Shown piece after piece: positions 16,486 to 25,130 of a stretch of 64,000 bases of DNA. Numbering within the stretch: the stretch's first letter is position 1; each line of letters begins with the position of its first letter. The position numbers and the translations under genes are program-made. The notes under the pieces were generated by a model. It was given only the letters and a program-made list of their open reading frames with translations, did not search any database and was not told the origin of the DNA. Origin of the DNA: Brucella anthropi_A (lineage in GTDB: Bacteria; Pseudomonadota; Alphaproteobacteria; Rhizobiales; Rhizobiaceae); contig NZ_LQBD01000013.1 of NCBI RefSeq assembly GCF_046630315.1, positions 62,001-126,000 on the forward strand, given 5' to 3'.

Positions 16486-18230
16486 CATCCGTTGTCCCCC
16501 GAACGGAAACAGCGACGGCAAAGGACGGCGAAGCGGCAGGCGGCCAACGAGGTTCGCGCCGCGCGCCGCGTCGTCCCGTTCCGTCCCTGCTGAAACGGGG
16601 GGCATATCTTCAGGCGCTGGCCGCACTTTTCTGGCTGCCGCAAGCGGGCATTCTCGCTTATGCCATCGGAAGGCTGGCCGATACCGGCTTCGATGGCTCC
16701 ATCTATTACAGCGCCGCAGGCATCTTCGCGCTCGGTTGCCTGCGCAGCATTCTCGACAGTGCAGGCGCGGCAAATGCTTTCGATGCCGCCCGCAAGGAGC
16801 TTTCCCGGCTGCGGAGCGATGCCGTTTTTGCGCTTGCGCAGCGATCTCCCCTCGACATGACGCGCCCGTCATCGGGTGAGGCTGCAAGCATTCTGGCCGA
16901 ACAGGCGGAGATGGTCGTTCCCTATCTTTCGCGTTTCGTGCCCGTGCGCATCCGCGTCATGCTGGTGCCGCTGGCCATCCTTGCGGTCGTGCTCTGGTAT
17001 TCCTGGGCGGCGGCACTTGTCCTGATGGTGGCCGCACCCCTGATACCGATTTTCATGGCGTTGATCGGCTGGCGGGCAAAAGCTGCCAGCGAAAAGCAGC
17101 TCACCGCCCTTGGCGGCATGAACGGCTTTCTGCTCGACCGTCTGCGCGGCCTTGCCACGATCCGCACCTTTCATGCCGTGGACGCAACCGCGAACCGGTT
17201 GCGCGAGAATGCCGAAACCCTGCGCTCGAAGACGATGTCGGTCCTGCGCATCGCATTTTTGTCGTCAGCCGTGCTCGAACTTTTCGCCGCCATCGGCGTC
17301 GCCATGGTCGCGGTCTATATCGGCTTCCATCTGCTGGGCCAGCTCGATTTCGGCGCATGGGGGCATAGGCTGACATTGGCCGAGGGCCTTTTCGTCCTGC
17401 TTCTGTCTCCGGCATTCTTCGAACCCCTGCGCGATCTTTCTGCCGTCTGGCACGACCGCGCGGCAGGTGAAGCCGCCATCGACGCGCTGGAAAAGGTGGC
17501 CGAACATCCGATGCCGATTGTCGGCAAGGGGACAGGCCTTGCGGCAATCGGCGATGCGCCCACGGTCGCCCTGCACGACATCGATTTCGGTTATGCGGCG
17601 GGGGCAAAGGTTCTCAGCGGCTTCAATCTCGACATCGAGGCGGGCGAACATGTGGCGCTGCTGGCGCCGAGCGGTTATGGAAAATCCACCATTCTGGCGC
17701 TTGTCGCCGGTCTGGCGGCGCCGCAGGCAGGGCGGATCGATATTGGCGGCATCGGGTTGGACGACGATACCGCAGCCGCGCTCCGCGCAAGGATGAGCTG
17801 GATCGGCCAGAAGCCGCATATTTTTGCCGGTTCCGCCAGGCAGAACATCACGCTTGGCCGAAAAGCCGAGGTGGAAACCACAAAAGCCATCATCGACGCC
17901 ATGGCGCTCGGCCATGTTCCGGGCGTCACCGGCAATGGCCTGATCGGCGAGAATGGCGCCGGGATTTCGGGCGGCGAGGCGCTTCGGCTGGCGCTGTCCC
18001 GCGCGGCCGTCAATCCGCATGCCGATATTATTCTGGCCGACGAGCCGACCGCCCATCTTGACCATGAAACCGCGAATCTCATCGCCGACAGTCTTCTCAA
18101 ATTGGCCAAAGGCAAGACGCTGATCGTCGCCACCCATGATGAAACGCTTGCGCGCAGGATGGATCGCATCGTCCGTCTGGATGGTGGCGCGGATGGTGGC
18201 GGGGCCTGGCAGAGGAGGGCAGCCGAATGA
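16482..18230 (+). CDS. cydD: CydD, thiol reductant ABC exporter subunit
   Basis: 582 residues. An ABC_membrane domain with six helices (about 40-330) precedes an ATPase with Walker A APSGYGKST, the degenerate signature ISGGEALRLALSRA and Walker B IILADEPTAHLD. CydDC exports cysteine/glutathione to the periplasm and is needed to assemble cytochrome bd. The GTG start overlaps the regulator stop, and the gene is coupled to cydC by ATGA at 18227. The first ~35 residues are hydrophilic. Confidence 0.93.
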   Translation: MTSVVPRTETATAKDGEAAGGQRGSRRAPRRPVPSLLKRGAYLQALAALFWLPQAGILAYAIGRLADTGFDGSIYYSAAGIFALGCLRSILDSAGAANAFDAARKELSRLRSDAVFALAQRSPLDMTRPSSGEAASILAEQAEMVVPYLSRFVPVRIRVMLVPLAILAVVLWYSWAAALVLMVAAPLIPIFMALIGWRAKAASEKQLTALGGMNGFLLDRLRGLATIRTFHAVDATANRLRENAETLRSKTMSVLRIAFLSSAVLELFAAIGVAMVAVYIGFHLLGQLDFGAWGHRLTLAEGLFVLLLSPAFFEPLRDLSAVWHDRAAGEAAIDALEKVAEHPMPIVGKGTGLAAIGDAPTVALHDIDFGYAAGAKVLSGFNLDIEAGEHVALLAPSGYGKSTILALVAGLAAPQAGRIDIGGIGLDDDTAAALRARMSWIGQKPHIFAGSARQNITLGRKAEVETTKAIIDAMALGHVPGVTGNGLIGENGAGISGGEALRLALSRAAVNPHADIILADEPTAHLDHETANLIADSLLKLAKGKTLIVATHDETLARRMDRIVRLDGGADGGGAWQRRAAE

Positions 18231-19909
18231 ACGGTTTCCAGTCATTGCAGCCGATCCTGCGGCTTTTCTTCCGGACCAAGGGAACGGCGCTCCTGGCCGG
18301 CATCGCGACGGCCGCCGTAACGGTTCTCGCCGGTATCGCGCTTCTCGGCCTGTCGGGCTGGTTCATAACGGCAACGGCAATCGCGGGCCTGAGCATCGCG
18401 ACAGCCGTTGTGTTCGATGTGTTCGCGCCCGCTGCCGGTATTCGCCTGCTGGCGATCCTGCGCACCGGCTCGCGCTATCTGGAACGCCTCGTCACGCATG
18501 ATGCAACGCTTGCGATCCTCGCTGCCCTTCGCGAAAAACTGTTCCGCAGCTGGGCGCGCCCGACGGCAGCAAACGCTTTATTGAAACGCCCGGCGCGGCT
18601 TCTTTTTCGCCTGACCGCGGATATCGATGCGCTCGATTCCCTTTATCTGCGCGTGGTGGTGCCGGTTGGTGCCGCGCTTGCCACCGCGCTTGTGGCCGGT
18701 ATCGCGCTTGGCTTGATGAGCCCGCTTTTCGGGCTGGCGGTGGCGATTATCCTGCTTGCCGCCGGGCTTGGCATTCCGCTTTTTGCGGCCCGCCGGTCCG
18801 AAAAATCCATGCGGCAGCGCGCCAAGGGCACGGAGGCGCTGCGCGCCCGCACGGTCGATCTTGTTGCCGGGCAGACCGAACTTCTGATGGCGGGACGCCT
18901 TGAGGAACAGAAGCTGGCAATGGTCCGCGCGGATGGCTATGTCGCCGCATCGGATCGCAGGCTGAACCGCATAGAGATTGTCACCGGGGCCGGTTTCGGC
19001 ATCGTTCATGCGGCCCTGCTTGCGGGCGGTCTTGTCGCCGTTGGATTGCTGATGCAGGCGCAAGCCATCGGCGCGCCCGTGGCGGCGCTTGGAATGCTGG
19101 TCATTCTGGGGGCGATGGAGCCTTTTTCGGCTTTGCGGCGCGGCGCGATGGAGCTTGGCCGCACGATCCTTGCGGCAAGGCGTGTCGCCCCGCAATTGCA
19201 GGATGCCCCCGCGCCGGTGACACTTGAAAACCCGGCAAATGGCACGGCGGTCATGCTTGAAAACGTATCCGTTCGCCATGATGGCGCCGACCGCGATGCC
19301 CTGAAGACCATCGATCTCGATATTGCCGCCGGCGAGCGGGTTGCCATCGTCGGGACAAGCGGGGCAGGCAAATCGACTTTGTTCAATCTGCTCGCCGGAG
19401 AAATTCCAGCCGACCGGGGCCGTGTCGCGGTTCTCCCGGCCCGGCTCCTCACGCAGCGCACCGAACTTTTTCAGGACAGCCTGCGCGACAATCTGCGGCT
19501 GGCGCGGGCGGATGCAAGCGACCGCGAATTGATGGATGCGTTGCAGGCTGCGGGTCTTGGCGCATTGATCGACGAACTGCCTGCCGGTCTGGACACCATG
19601 CTGGGCGAGGGCGGTCTGGGACTGTCGGGCGGGCAGGCGCGCCGCCTCGCCCTTGCGCGCCTTTTCCTGACCGATGCCCCGCTCTGGCTGCTGGATGAGC
19701 CGACCGAAGGCCTCGACAGTGCCACGGCACAGGATGTTCTTGAGCGCCTCAAGGCCAGGGCCGGTGCGCGCACATTGCTGATTGCCACGCATATCGGCCG
19801 CGAGGCGCAAATATGTGAGCGAATCATTGTTTTAAATCAAGGCGCCCTAGTTCAGTCCGTAGGTAAAGGTTCGCAGCGCTTTGGCGAGATTCTCAAAACC
19901 ATGAGGTAA
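18227..19909 (+). CDS. cydC: CydC, thiol reductant ABC exporter subunit
   Basis: 560 residues. The N-terminal membrane domain has AGIALLGLSGWFITATAIAG, a conserved CydC segment, and GSRYLERLVTHDATL. The ATPase domain has Walker A GTSGAGKSTL, signature LSGGQARRLALARLF and Walker B LWLLDEPTEGLD. It is the heterodimer partner of CydD in the inner membrane. A 163-bp gap follows before cydA. Confidence 0.93.
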   Translation: MNGFQSLQPILRLFFRTKGTALLAGIATAAVTVLAGIALLGLSGWFITATAIAGLSIATAVVFDVFAPAAGIRLLAILRTGSRYLERLVTHDATLAILAALREKLFRSWARPTAANALLKRPARLLFRLTADIDALDSLYLRVVVPVGAALATALVAGIALGLMSPLFGLAVAIILLAAGLGIPLFAARRSEKSMRQRAKGTEALRARTVDLVAGQTELLMAGRLEEQKLAMVRADGYVAASDRRLNRIEIVTGAGFGIVHAALLAGGLVAVGLLMQAQAIGAPVAALGMLVILGAMEPFSALRRGAMELGRTILAARRVAPQLQDAPAPVTLENPANGTAVMLENVSVRHDGADRDALKTIDLDIAAGERVAIVGTSGAGKSTLFNLLAGEIPADRGRVAVLPARLLTQRTELFQDSLRDNLRLARADASDRELMDALQAAGLGALIDELPAGLDTMLGEGGLGLSGGQARRLALARLFLTDAPLWLLDEPTEGLDSATAQDVLERLKARAGARTLLIATHIGREAQICERIIVLNQGALVQSVGKGSQRFGEILKTMR

Positions 19910-20014
19910 GCCGCGCTGACGCGGATAAGATTTTGAAGTCCGTGTCCATATTTGGACCGATATTGATATTGGAAGCGGAAGAGAGGCCCCAGAAAGGTCG
20001 CCGCAATCAAAAAG

Positions 20015-20036
20015 GAGCTGCCGCGAAGGGCAGCTC
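20015..20036 (+). other. hairpin in the cydC-cydA gap
   Basis: GAGCTGCC (20015-20022) and GGCAGCTC (20029-20036) form a perfect 8-bp stem with a 6-base loop. No T-run follows, so it is more likely an RNA-stability or partial-attenuation element in the cydA leader than a full terminator. Confidence 0.4.
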
Positions 20037-20044
20037 GTAACACC

Positions 20045-20072
20045 AGGAGGGCCGGATTACCGGCTTAAAGAG
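20045..20072 (+). promoter_or_regulatory. cydA ribosome-binding site with an interposed hairpin
   Basis: A full AGGAGG (20045-20050) lies 22 bases from the cydA ATG, too far for a normal site. The intervening GCCGG (20051-20055) and CCGGC (20060-20064) form a 5-bp hairpin with an ATTA loop. Folding it leaves 8 single-stranded bases between AGGAGG and ATG. A weak AAAGAG at 20067-20072 directly abuts the ATG. Confidence 0.5.
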
Positions 20073-21650
20073 ATGGAACTCGATATTGTCTCCCTGTCGC
20101 GATTGCAATTTGCAATCACGGCACTTTATCACTTCCTCTTCGTACCTCTGACCTTGGGTCTTTCCGTGCTGCTGGCCATCATGGAAACCGTTTACGTTAT
20201 GACGGGACGACTCATCTGGCGGCAGATGACGAAATTTTGGGGTACGCTGTTTGGCATCAATTTTGTCATGGGCGTCGCGACAGGCATTGTGATGGAATTC
20301 CAGTTCGGCATGAACTGGAGCTATTACAGCCACTATGTCGGCGACATCTTCGGCGCGCCGCTTGCCATTGAAGGGCTGATGGCCTTCTTCCTCGAGGCGA
20401 CCTTTGTTGGCCTGTTCTTTTTCGGCTGGGACCGCCTGTCGAAGGTTGGCCACCTCATGACCACCTATGCGGTCGCCGCAGGTTCCAACTTCTCGGCCCT
20501 GTGGATCCTGATCGCCAATGGCTGGATGCAGAATCCGGTCGGCTCGGCGTTCAATCCTGAAACCATGCGCATGGAAATCACGGATTTCTTCGCCGTGCTG
20601 ATGAACCCGGTCGCCCAGGCCAAGTTCGTGCACACGGTTTCCGCCGGTTATGTCACCGCCGCCATTTTTGTTCTGGGCATTTCCGCCTGGTATCTGCTCA
20701 AGGGACGTTCGGTGGAACTTGCCAAGCGCTCCATGACGATTGCGGCGTCCTTCGGCCTGGCCGCTTCGCTTTCCGTCGTCGTTCTCGGCGATGAAAGCGG
20801 CTATCTGGCCAACGAACACCAGAAGATGAAGATCGCCGCCATCGAGGCCATGTGGCAAACCGAACCTGCCCCGGCTGCATTCACCGTATTCGGGTTCCCG
20901 GATCAGGCCACGCGCGAAACGCATTTCGCGGTGCATATTCCCTGGGTCATGGGCCTGATCGGCACGCGCTCGCTCACAACCCCTATCCAGGGTATCGACG
21001 AGCTGGTCCAGAACGCCGAGAACCATATCCGCAACGGCATCGTCGCCTATGATGCCTTGCAGAAAATCCGCGCGGCAGGCGGTACGAATGCCGCCCCGCA
21101 GGAAGTCCGGGACGTCTTTGCCGACAACAGCCAGTGGATGGGCTATGCGCTTCTTCTCAAGCGCTATGTCGACGATCCGCGTCAGGCCACCGACGCCCAG
21201 ATCACGCAGGCCGCGAACGATACGGTTCCCGGCGTCCTGCCGCTGTTCTGGTCTTTCCGCATCATGGTCGGCATCGGCTTCTTCCTGATCCTTTTGACGG
21301 GCACGTTCTTCGTTCTGTCCGCGCGCCGTGCGCTCGACCGTCATCCATTCCTGCTGCGGGTTGCCGTGTTTGCGATCCCGCTGCCATGGATCGCAGCCGA
21401 AATGGGCTGGATCGTCGCGGAATTCGGCCGTCAGCCCTGGGTCATCGAAGGCATATTGCCGACGGCGGTTGGCGTCTCCAATCTCGGCGCCTCCACCGTG
21501 CTTTTGACCATACTCGGTTTCGTGGCGATCTATACGGTTCTCTTCATCATCGAGATGGGCCTGATGATCCGCGCCATCAAGGCCGGACCTGAACCCGACA
21601 GCAAGCCGGAAGCCATTCTCGCCCCGGCCAGCATAGCACCTGCGGAGTAA
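20073..21650 (+). CDS. cydA: cytochrome bd ubiquinol oxidase subunit I
   Basis: 525 residues. SRLQFAITALYHFLFVPLTLGL contains the heme ligand His20 (His19 in E. coli). FGINFVMGVATGIVMEFQFGMNWSYYSHYVGDIFGAPLAIEGLMAFFLEATFVG carries the conserved Glu residues of the heme site, and GRQPWVIEGILPTAVG lies near the C-terminus. The length and a long region between helices 6 and 7 match the long Q-loop type. It reduces O2 with quinol at high affinity in the inner membrane. It forms a complex with CydB and CydX, encoded directly downstream. Confidence 0.96.
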   Translation: MELDIVSLSRLQFAITALYHFLFVPLTLGLSVLLAIMETVYVMTGRLIWRQMTKFWGTLFGINFVMGVATGIVMEFQFGMNWSYYSHYVGDIFGAPLAIEGLMAFFLEATFVGLFFFGWDRLSKVGHLMTTYAVAAGSNFSALWILIANGWMQNPVGSAFNPETMRMEITDFFAVLMNPVAQAKFVHTVSAGYVTAAIFVLGISAWYLLKGRSVELAKRSMTIAASFGLAASLSVVVLGDESGYLANEHQKMKIAAIEAMWQTEPAPAAFTVFGFPDQATRETHFAVHIPWVMGLIGTRSLTTPIQGIDELVQNAENHIRNGIVAYDALQKIRAAGGTNAAPQEVRDVFADNSQWMGYALLLKRYVDDPRQATDAQITQAANDTVPGVLPLFWSFRIMVGIGFFLILLTGTFFVLSARRALDRHPFLLRVAVFAIPLPWIAAEMGWIVAEFGRQPWVIEGILPTAVGVSNLGASTVLLTILGFVAIYTVLFIIEMGLMIRAIKAGPEPDSKPEAILAPASIAPAE

Positions 21651-21655
21651 GGATC

Positions 21656-22810
21656 ATGATACTCAGCGATTTGTTGGACTATGAAACCCTGCGCATCATC
21701 TGGTGGCTACTGCTCGGTGTGCTGCTGATCGCCTTCGCCGCGATGGACGGGTTCGACCTCGGTGTCGATATCCTTCTGCCGGCCGTCGGCAAGACCGATA
21801 TCGAGCGGCGCATCATCATCAACACGATCGGCCCGGTCTGGGAAGGCAACCAGGTCTGGCTGATCCTCGGGGGCGGCGCCATTTTCGCCGCCTGGCCACA
21901 GCTTTATGCGGTGTCCTTCTCGGGCTTCTACCTGGCGATGTTTGCCATATTGTTCGCCCTCATCCTGCGTCCGGTCGGGTTCAAATATCGGTCCAAGCGC
22001 GACAGCGCAGCCTGGAGGCGGGGTTGGGACTGGGCGCTGTTCATCGGCGGTTTCGTGCCCGCGCTCATTTTCGGCGTCGCCGTCGGCAATGTGTTGCAGG
22101 GCGTTCCGTTCCGTCTGACCGATGATCTTGGGATTTTCTATGAAGGCTCGTTCTTCGGCCTGCTCAATCCGTTTGCGCTGCTGTGCGGCCTGCTTTCGGT
22201 GACGATGCTCTCCATGCACGGCGCGTCGTGGCTGGTGCTGAAGACAACCGGCGATATTCAGGCCCGCGCGCGGTCCTATGGCAGCATTGCAGCACTTTTG
22301 ACGGTGGTGCTCTATGTGCTGGCCGGCGTCGTGAGCTGGCTCTGGATTTCCGGTTACCGGATCACGAGCGCCATCGTCACCGATGGGCCGTCCAATCCGC
22401 TGCGCAAGACGGTGGAGCTGGATCACGGCGCATGGTTTGCCAATTACGCGAACCATCCCATTTTGCTGATCGCTCCGGCGCTCGGCGTTCTGGGGGCGCT
22501 TGCGGCCTTCATCGCCCTGCGCAGCCGCCGCGAACTGGCGCCGCTTCTGTTCGGCAAACTGTCGATCTTCGGCATCATTTCCTCGGTCGGCGTGTCGATG
22601 TTCCCGTTCATCCTGCCCTCGTCCATCGATCCGCGCGCAAGCCTGACGGTATGGGATTCGTCCTCCAGCCATATGACGCTGTTCATCATGCTGGTCGCGA
22701 CCATCATCTTCCTGCCGCTGATCGTTGCCTACACATCCTGGGTCTACAAGGTCCTGTGGGGCAAGGTGGACAAGGACATGGTCGAAGACGACAGCAATCA
22801 CGCCTACTAA
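21656..22810 (+). CDS. cydB: cytochrome bd ubiquinol oxidase subunit II
   Basis: 384 residues with eight to nine transmembrane helices. FAAMDGFDLGVDILLP and GPVWEGNQVWLILGGGAIFAAWP are the CydB signatures; WDSSSSHMTLFIM near the C-terminus is also conserved. It starts 5 bp after cydA with AAGGATC upstream. It completes the quinol oxidase core. Confidence 0.96.
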   Translation: MILSDLLDYETLRIIWWLLLGVLLIAFAAMDGFDLGVDILLPAVGKTDIERRIIINTIGPVWEGNQVWLILGGGAIFAAWPQLYAVSFSGFYLAMFAILFALILRPVGFKYRSKRDSAAWRRGWDWALFIGGFVPALIFGVAVGNVLQGVPFRLTDDLGIFYEGSFFGLLNPFALLCGLLSVTMLSMHGASWLVLKTTGDIQARARSYGSIAALLTVVLYVLAGVVSWLWISGYRITSAIVTDGPSNPLRKTVELDHGAWFANYANHPILLIAPALGVLGALAAFIALRSRRELAPLLFGKLSIFGIISSVGVSMFPFILPSSIDPRASLTVWDSSSSHMTLFIMLVATIIFLPLIVAYTSWVYKVLWGKVDKDMVEDDSNHAY

Positions 22811-22827
22811 CTGGAAGGGAAAGCAAG

Positions 22828-22983
22828 ATGTGGTATTTTTCCTGGCTTCTTGGCCTGCCGCTTGCAGCCGCTTTCGCCGTGCTCAACGCCATGTGGTATG
22901 AGCTGATGGACGACCGGGCGCGCAAGCGCCTGGCCGCCGATCCGACGGCGGATCTGGCACGTGAAGGCAACAAGCATCACTAA
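22828..22983 (+). CDS. cydX: cytochrome bd small subunit CydX
   Basis: 51 residues. A single membrane helix starts MWYFSWLLGLPLAAAFAVLNAMWYE, which is the CydX/YbgT signature (W-Y-F-W-LG...NA-W-E). A hydrophilic tail rich in Arg, Asp and His follows. CydX stabilises the heme site of the CydAB oxidase. It is 17 bp after cydB with GGAAAG upstream and is easily missed because of its size. Confidence 0.93.
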   Translation: MWYFSWLLGLPLAAAFAVLNAMWYELMDDRARKRLAADPTADLAREGNKHH

Positions 22984-22989
22984 ACAAGA

Positions 22990-23014
22990 AACGGCCCGGA
23001 AACGGGCCGTTCTC
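22990..23014 (+). terminator. bidirectional terminator between cydX and the GntR regulator gene
   Basis: AACGGCCCG (22990-22998) and CGGGCCGTT (23003-23011) form a perfect 9-bp stem with a GAAA tetraloop, 6 bp after the cydX stop and 9 bp before the end of the convergent regulator gene. The plus strand continues CTCATT. Confidence 0.8.
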
Positions 23015-23023
23015 ATTATCGGT

Positions 23024-23794
23024 TCAAGCTTGGGGAATTGTCAGTTCGGCGACAAAATCATAGGCATCGCCGCGATAGAGCGATTTTGTGAACTCGACCA
23101 CGCGGCCGGATGACAGATAGGAAATCCGCTCGATGGAAAGCCCCGCATCGCCCTCACTGACGCCCAGAATGTGCGCGTCGGGGTCCTTGATGTTGCAGGC
23201 GGCTATGCGCTGGACGGCGCGCACGGGCCGAAATCCGGTCCGGTCGAGTTCGGCATAAAGCGAGCCTCCGACCGCGTCCGGGTCGGGCAGGATTTCGCTG
23301 GACAGGCTTGCCCGTTCGATGGCCAGCGGCAGATCGCTTGCCATGCGCAGGCGCCCGAGGCGGGCCACGCGGGTTTCCGACGAAACGCCGAGTTTCATCA
23401 TTTCTTCCGGCGAGGGATAATAAAGGCCGCGTTCCAGCCATCTGGATTGGGTGGTGATGCCGCGCCGCGCCATGTCTTCGGTAAAGGACGTCAGCATGGA
23501 AAGCGATTGCTGTACGCGCTCGCCCGGCCGCACGACGAACGTGCCCGAACCGTGACGGCGCACGAGAAGCCCCGCCTTGACGAGATCGTCCACGGCCTTG
23601 CGCACCGTGACGCGGCTGATATTGGCATATTCGGCAATGTCGCGTTCCGGCGGCAGGGCTTCGCCGTCAACCAGTTGCCCGGCGCGGATCGCAGCTTCCA
23701 GCGACTGGCGCAGCTGCATATAGAGCGGCCCGCCGGAAGCGGGGGCGGAGCCTTGCAGGTTCTTGGGCAGGAAAGCGCTGAAATTTCCGCTCAT
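23024..23794 (-). CDS. GntR/HutC-family regulator with UTRA domain
   Basis: 256 residues from the ATG that overlaps the kinase stop (ATGA at 23791). The winged helix-turn-helix (about 25-95) has LPPERDIAEYANISRVTVRKAVDDLVKAGLLVRRHGSGTFV. The UTRA ligand domain (about 115-250) contains AIERASLSSEILPDP and YLSSGRVVEFTKSLYRGDAYDFV. NagR/NagQ-type members bind amino-sugar phosphates such as GlcN6P or GlcNAc6P, which fits the kinase in the same operon; the ligand is inferred. It likely represses the divergent sugar ABC operon. Confidence 0.88.
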   Translation of the reverse strand: MSGNFSAFLPKNLQGSAPASGGPLYMQLRQSLEAAIRAGQLVDGEALPPERDIAEYANISRVTVRKAVDDLVKAGLLVRRHGSGTFVVRPGERVQQSLSMLTSFTEDMARRGITTQSRWLERGLYYPSPEEMMKLGVSSETRVARLGRLRMASDLPLAIERASLSSEILPDPDAVGGSLYAELDRTGFRPVRAVQRIAACNIKDPDAHILGVSEGDAGLSIERISYLSSGRVVEFTKSLYRGDAYDFVAELTIPQA

Positions 23795-24678
23795 TCGCGC
23801 GCCTTTCCATTGTGCGGCCCATATCGCTTGAGGGCAAGCTGCAAGGCGCCGGTCAGGGCGTCCGCCGCGGGCTCGACCAGAAGCTTCTGCTGGCGGGGCG
23901 GCAGCCATTCCACATAGAGCGGCGCCATGCCGCCAAGCAGGCTGATCCTTTCCCCGCCCTGTCCGATCAGCACATCGAGCGTTTCGCTGACATAACCGGC
24001 GGAGCGCTCCAGCAGCATCCGCGCCGTTTCGTCGCCTTCGCCCGCATAGCGGAAAACACGCGGCGCATATGTGCCGAAATCTCCGGGTTTCGCCGTCCAG
24101 GCAAACGCGACCAGATTGTCCGGATTGTTGTCGAACTCGTTGAGAAGATCGGTCGTCAGCCGCGTGCGCGGATGAATGCCGTCATGCACCAGCAGGCATT
24201 CCTGCAACAGGCTTTGCCCCAGCCGCGCCCCGCTGCCGAGATCGCTCAAGGGGAAACCCCATCCGCCGACCGAATGAATATGCCCGTTCCGGCGCGTGAT
24301 ATAGGCCGTTCCCGTGCCGAGAATGGCGACGATCCCGTCCTGATCGCCAAGCGCGCCCTGAAGCGCGATCAAGCCGTCGAATTCCACATTGGCATGCGCG
24401 AAGGGCAGGCCGCGTTCGATCGGAAGGCCAGCACCCTCGACATTGCCGCCCGCAAGTCCCAGAACCGCATGGCTTGCCGCATAATGCGCCTTGTCCAGCC
24501 CGGCCCGGTCAAAAGCGTCGTCGATCGCGGCGATCACATTGGTGAGCGCCGTCTGCGGATCGGTGACGATATTGGCGGAGCCGCTGCGCCCCGAACCCAG
24601 AATCGCGCCGTCGCTATCCGCCACCACGGCGCGGCAGCCGGTGCCGCCGCCATCGACGCCAATGAAGAATTCAGTCAT
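23791..24678 (-). CDS. BadF/BadG/BcrA/BcrD-type ATPase, probable N-acetylglucosamine/glucosamine kinase
   Basis: 295 residues from the ATG of MTEFFIGVDGGGTGCRAVVAD, with GAGGT 7 bases upstream. The phosphate-1 motif (DGGGTGCR), IVAILGTGTAYITRRNG and VGGWGFPLSDLGSGARLG (about 120-145) are the ASKHA hallmarks of bacterial GlcNAc/glucosamine kinases. It would phosphorylate sugar imported by the divergent ABC system. The regulator gene follows with a 4-bp overlap. An activator-ATPase role of the BadF kind is excluded by the lack of CxxC motifs. Confidence 0.85.
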   Translation of the reverse strand: MTEFFIGVDGGGTGCRAVVADSDGAILGSGRSGSANIVTDPQTALTNVIAAIDDAFDRAGLDKAHYAASHAVLGLAGGNVEGAGLPIERGLPFAHANVEFDGLIALQGALGDQDGIVAILGTGTAYITRRNGHIHSVGGWGFPLSDLGSGARLGQSLLQECLLVHDGIHPRTRLTTDLLNEFDNNPDNLVAFAWTAKPGDFGTYAPRVFRYAGEGDETARMLLERSAGYVSETLDVLIGQGGERISLLGGMAPLYVEWLPPRQQKLLVEPAADALTGALQLALKRYGPHNGKARE

Positions 24679-24700
24679 GAAGATACCTCCAGCTTGAAGA

Positions 24701-24716
24701 TACCAAAAAAATACCA
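24701..24716 (-). promoter_or_regulatory. paired TACCA boxes, candidate GntR operator
   Basis: TACCA at 24701-24705 and again at 24712-24716 (TGGTA on the kinase strand), spaced 11 bp, lie 23-38 bp upstream of the kinase ATG. TGGTAT-type half-sites are plausible for NagR-like regulators. Only two copies are seen, so this is tentative. Confidence 0.25.
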
Positions 24717-25007
24717 TTAACCAAGCAGATTTGTCGCCCTGTGAAAAAATTGATTAATCCATTGATAAATTTCGGAAAAAAAGAATGGTTTCAATTTTTC
24801 TGCGGGAAAGTCGTAAACTTCTCTGGACAATTGGTACGTTTTTGGCATTAATTTCAGCGGAAGGGGAGCGCAATGCCGCTGAGGGCGAGGATCACGCGGA
24901 TTCGGGGTGGAGATAACCGGCGGGGGTCGGTGCCTTTCCCGCAACGCGAGGAGCGTTCGTACCGATGCGGCCTGGCGTCGTTTCGCCTCTTTTGCGCATC
25001 CGCGCTC

Positions 25008-25111
25008 GAGAGCATTTCCAGCAAAAGTGCGAAGCGGTTTTGCGTCGGATAATGCGTGAAAACAAATAGATAGAGCGGTTCCGGCGATACCATTCAAACC
25101 GGAACCGCTCT
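25008..25111 (+). repeat. Rhizobiales/Brucella-type dispersed palindromic repeat element
   Basis: The stretch begins GAGAGCATTTCCAGCAAAAG and reads on through a GCGAAGCGGTTTTGCG block, a pattern recalled from many intergenic repeats in Brucella, Ochrobactrum and Mesorhizobium (possibly the Bru-RS class). GCAAAA (25021-25026) pairs with TTTTGC (25038-25043). A perfect 13-bp stem, AGAGCGGTTCCGG (25072-25084) with CCGGAACCGCTCT (25099-25111), ends the element and is followed by six A. No second copy was noticed in this window. Confidence 0.6.
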
Positions 25112-25130
25112 AAAAAACGGGAGAAGGTTA

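Larger units (their letters stand above)
24679..25130. other. divergent control region of the amino-sugar/sugar locus
   Basis: 452 bp without a gene. Next to the kinase start are two direct TACCA boxes at 24701 and 24712, one helical turn (11 bp) apart, and an AT-rich tract (24700-24845) suited to two divergent promoters. A dispersed-repeat element at 25008-25111 occupies the last quarter, ending 20 bp before the binding-protein start. GGGAGAAGG at 25119-25127 is the ribosome site of that gene. Confidence 0.5.

Noticed and set aside
20015..20036. Full terminator between cydC and cydA
   Set aside because: The stem is perfect but no T-run follows and the operon clearly continues; kept only as a leader hairpin.
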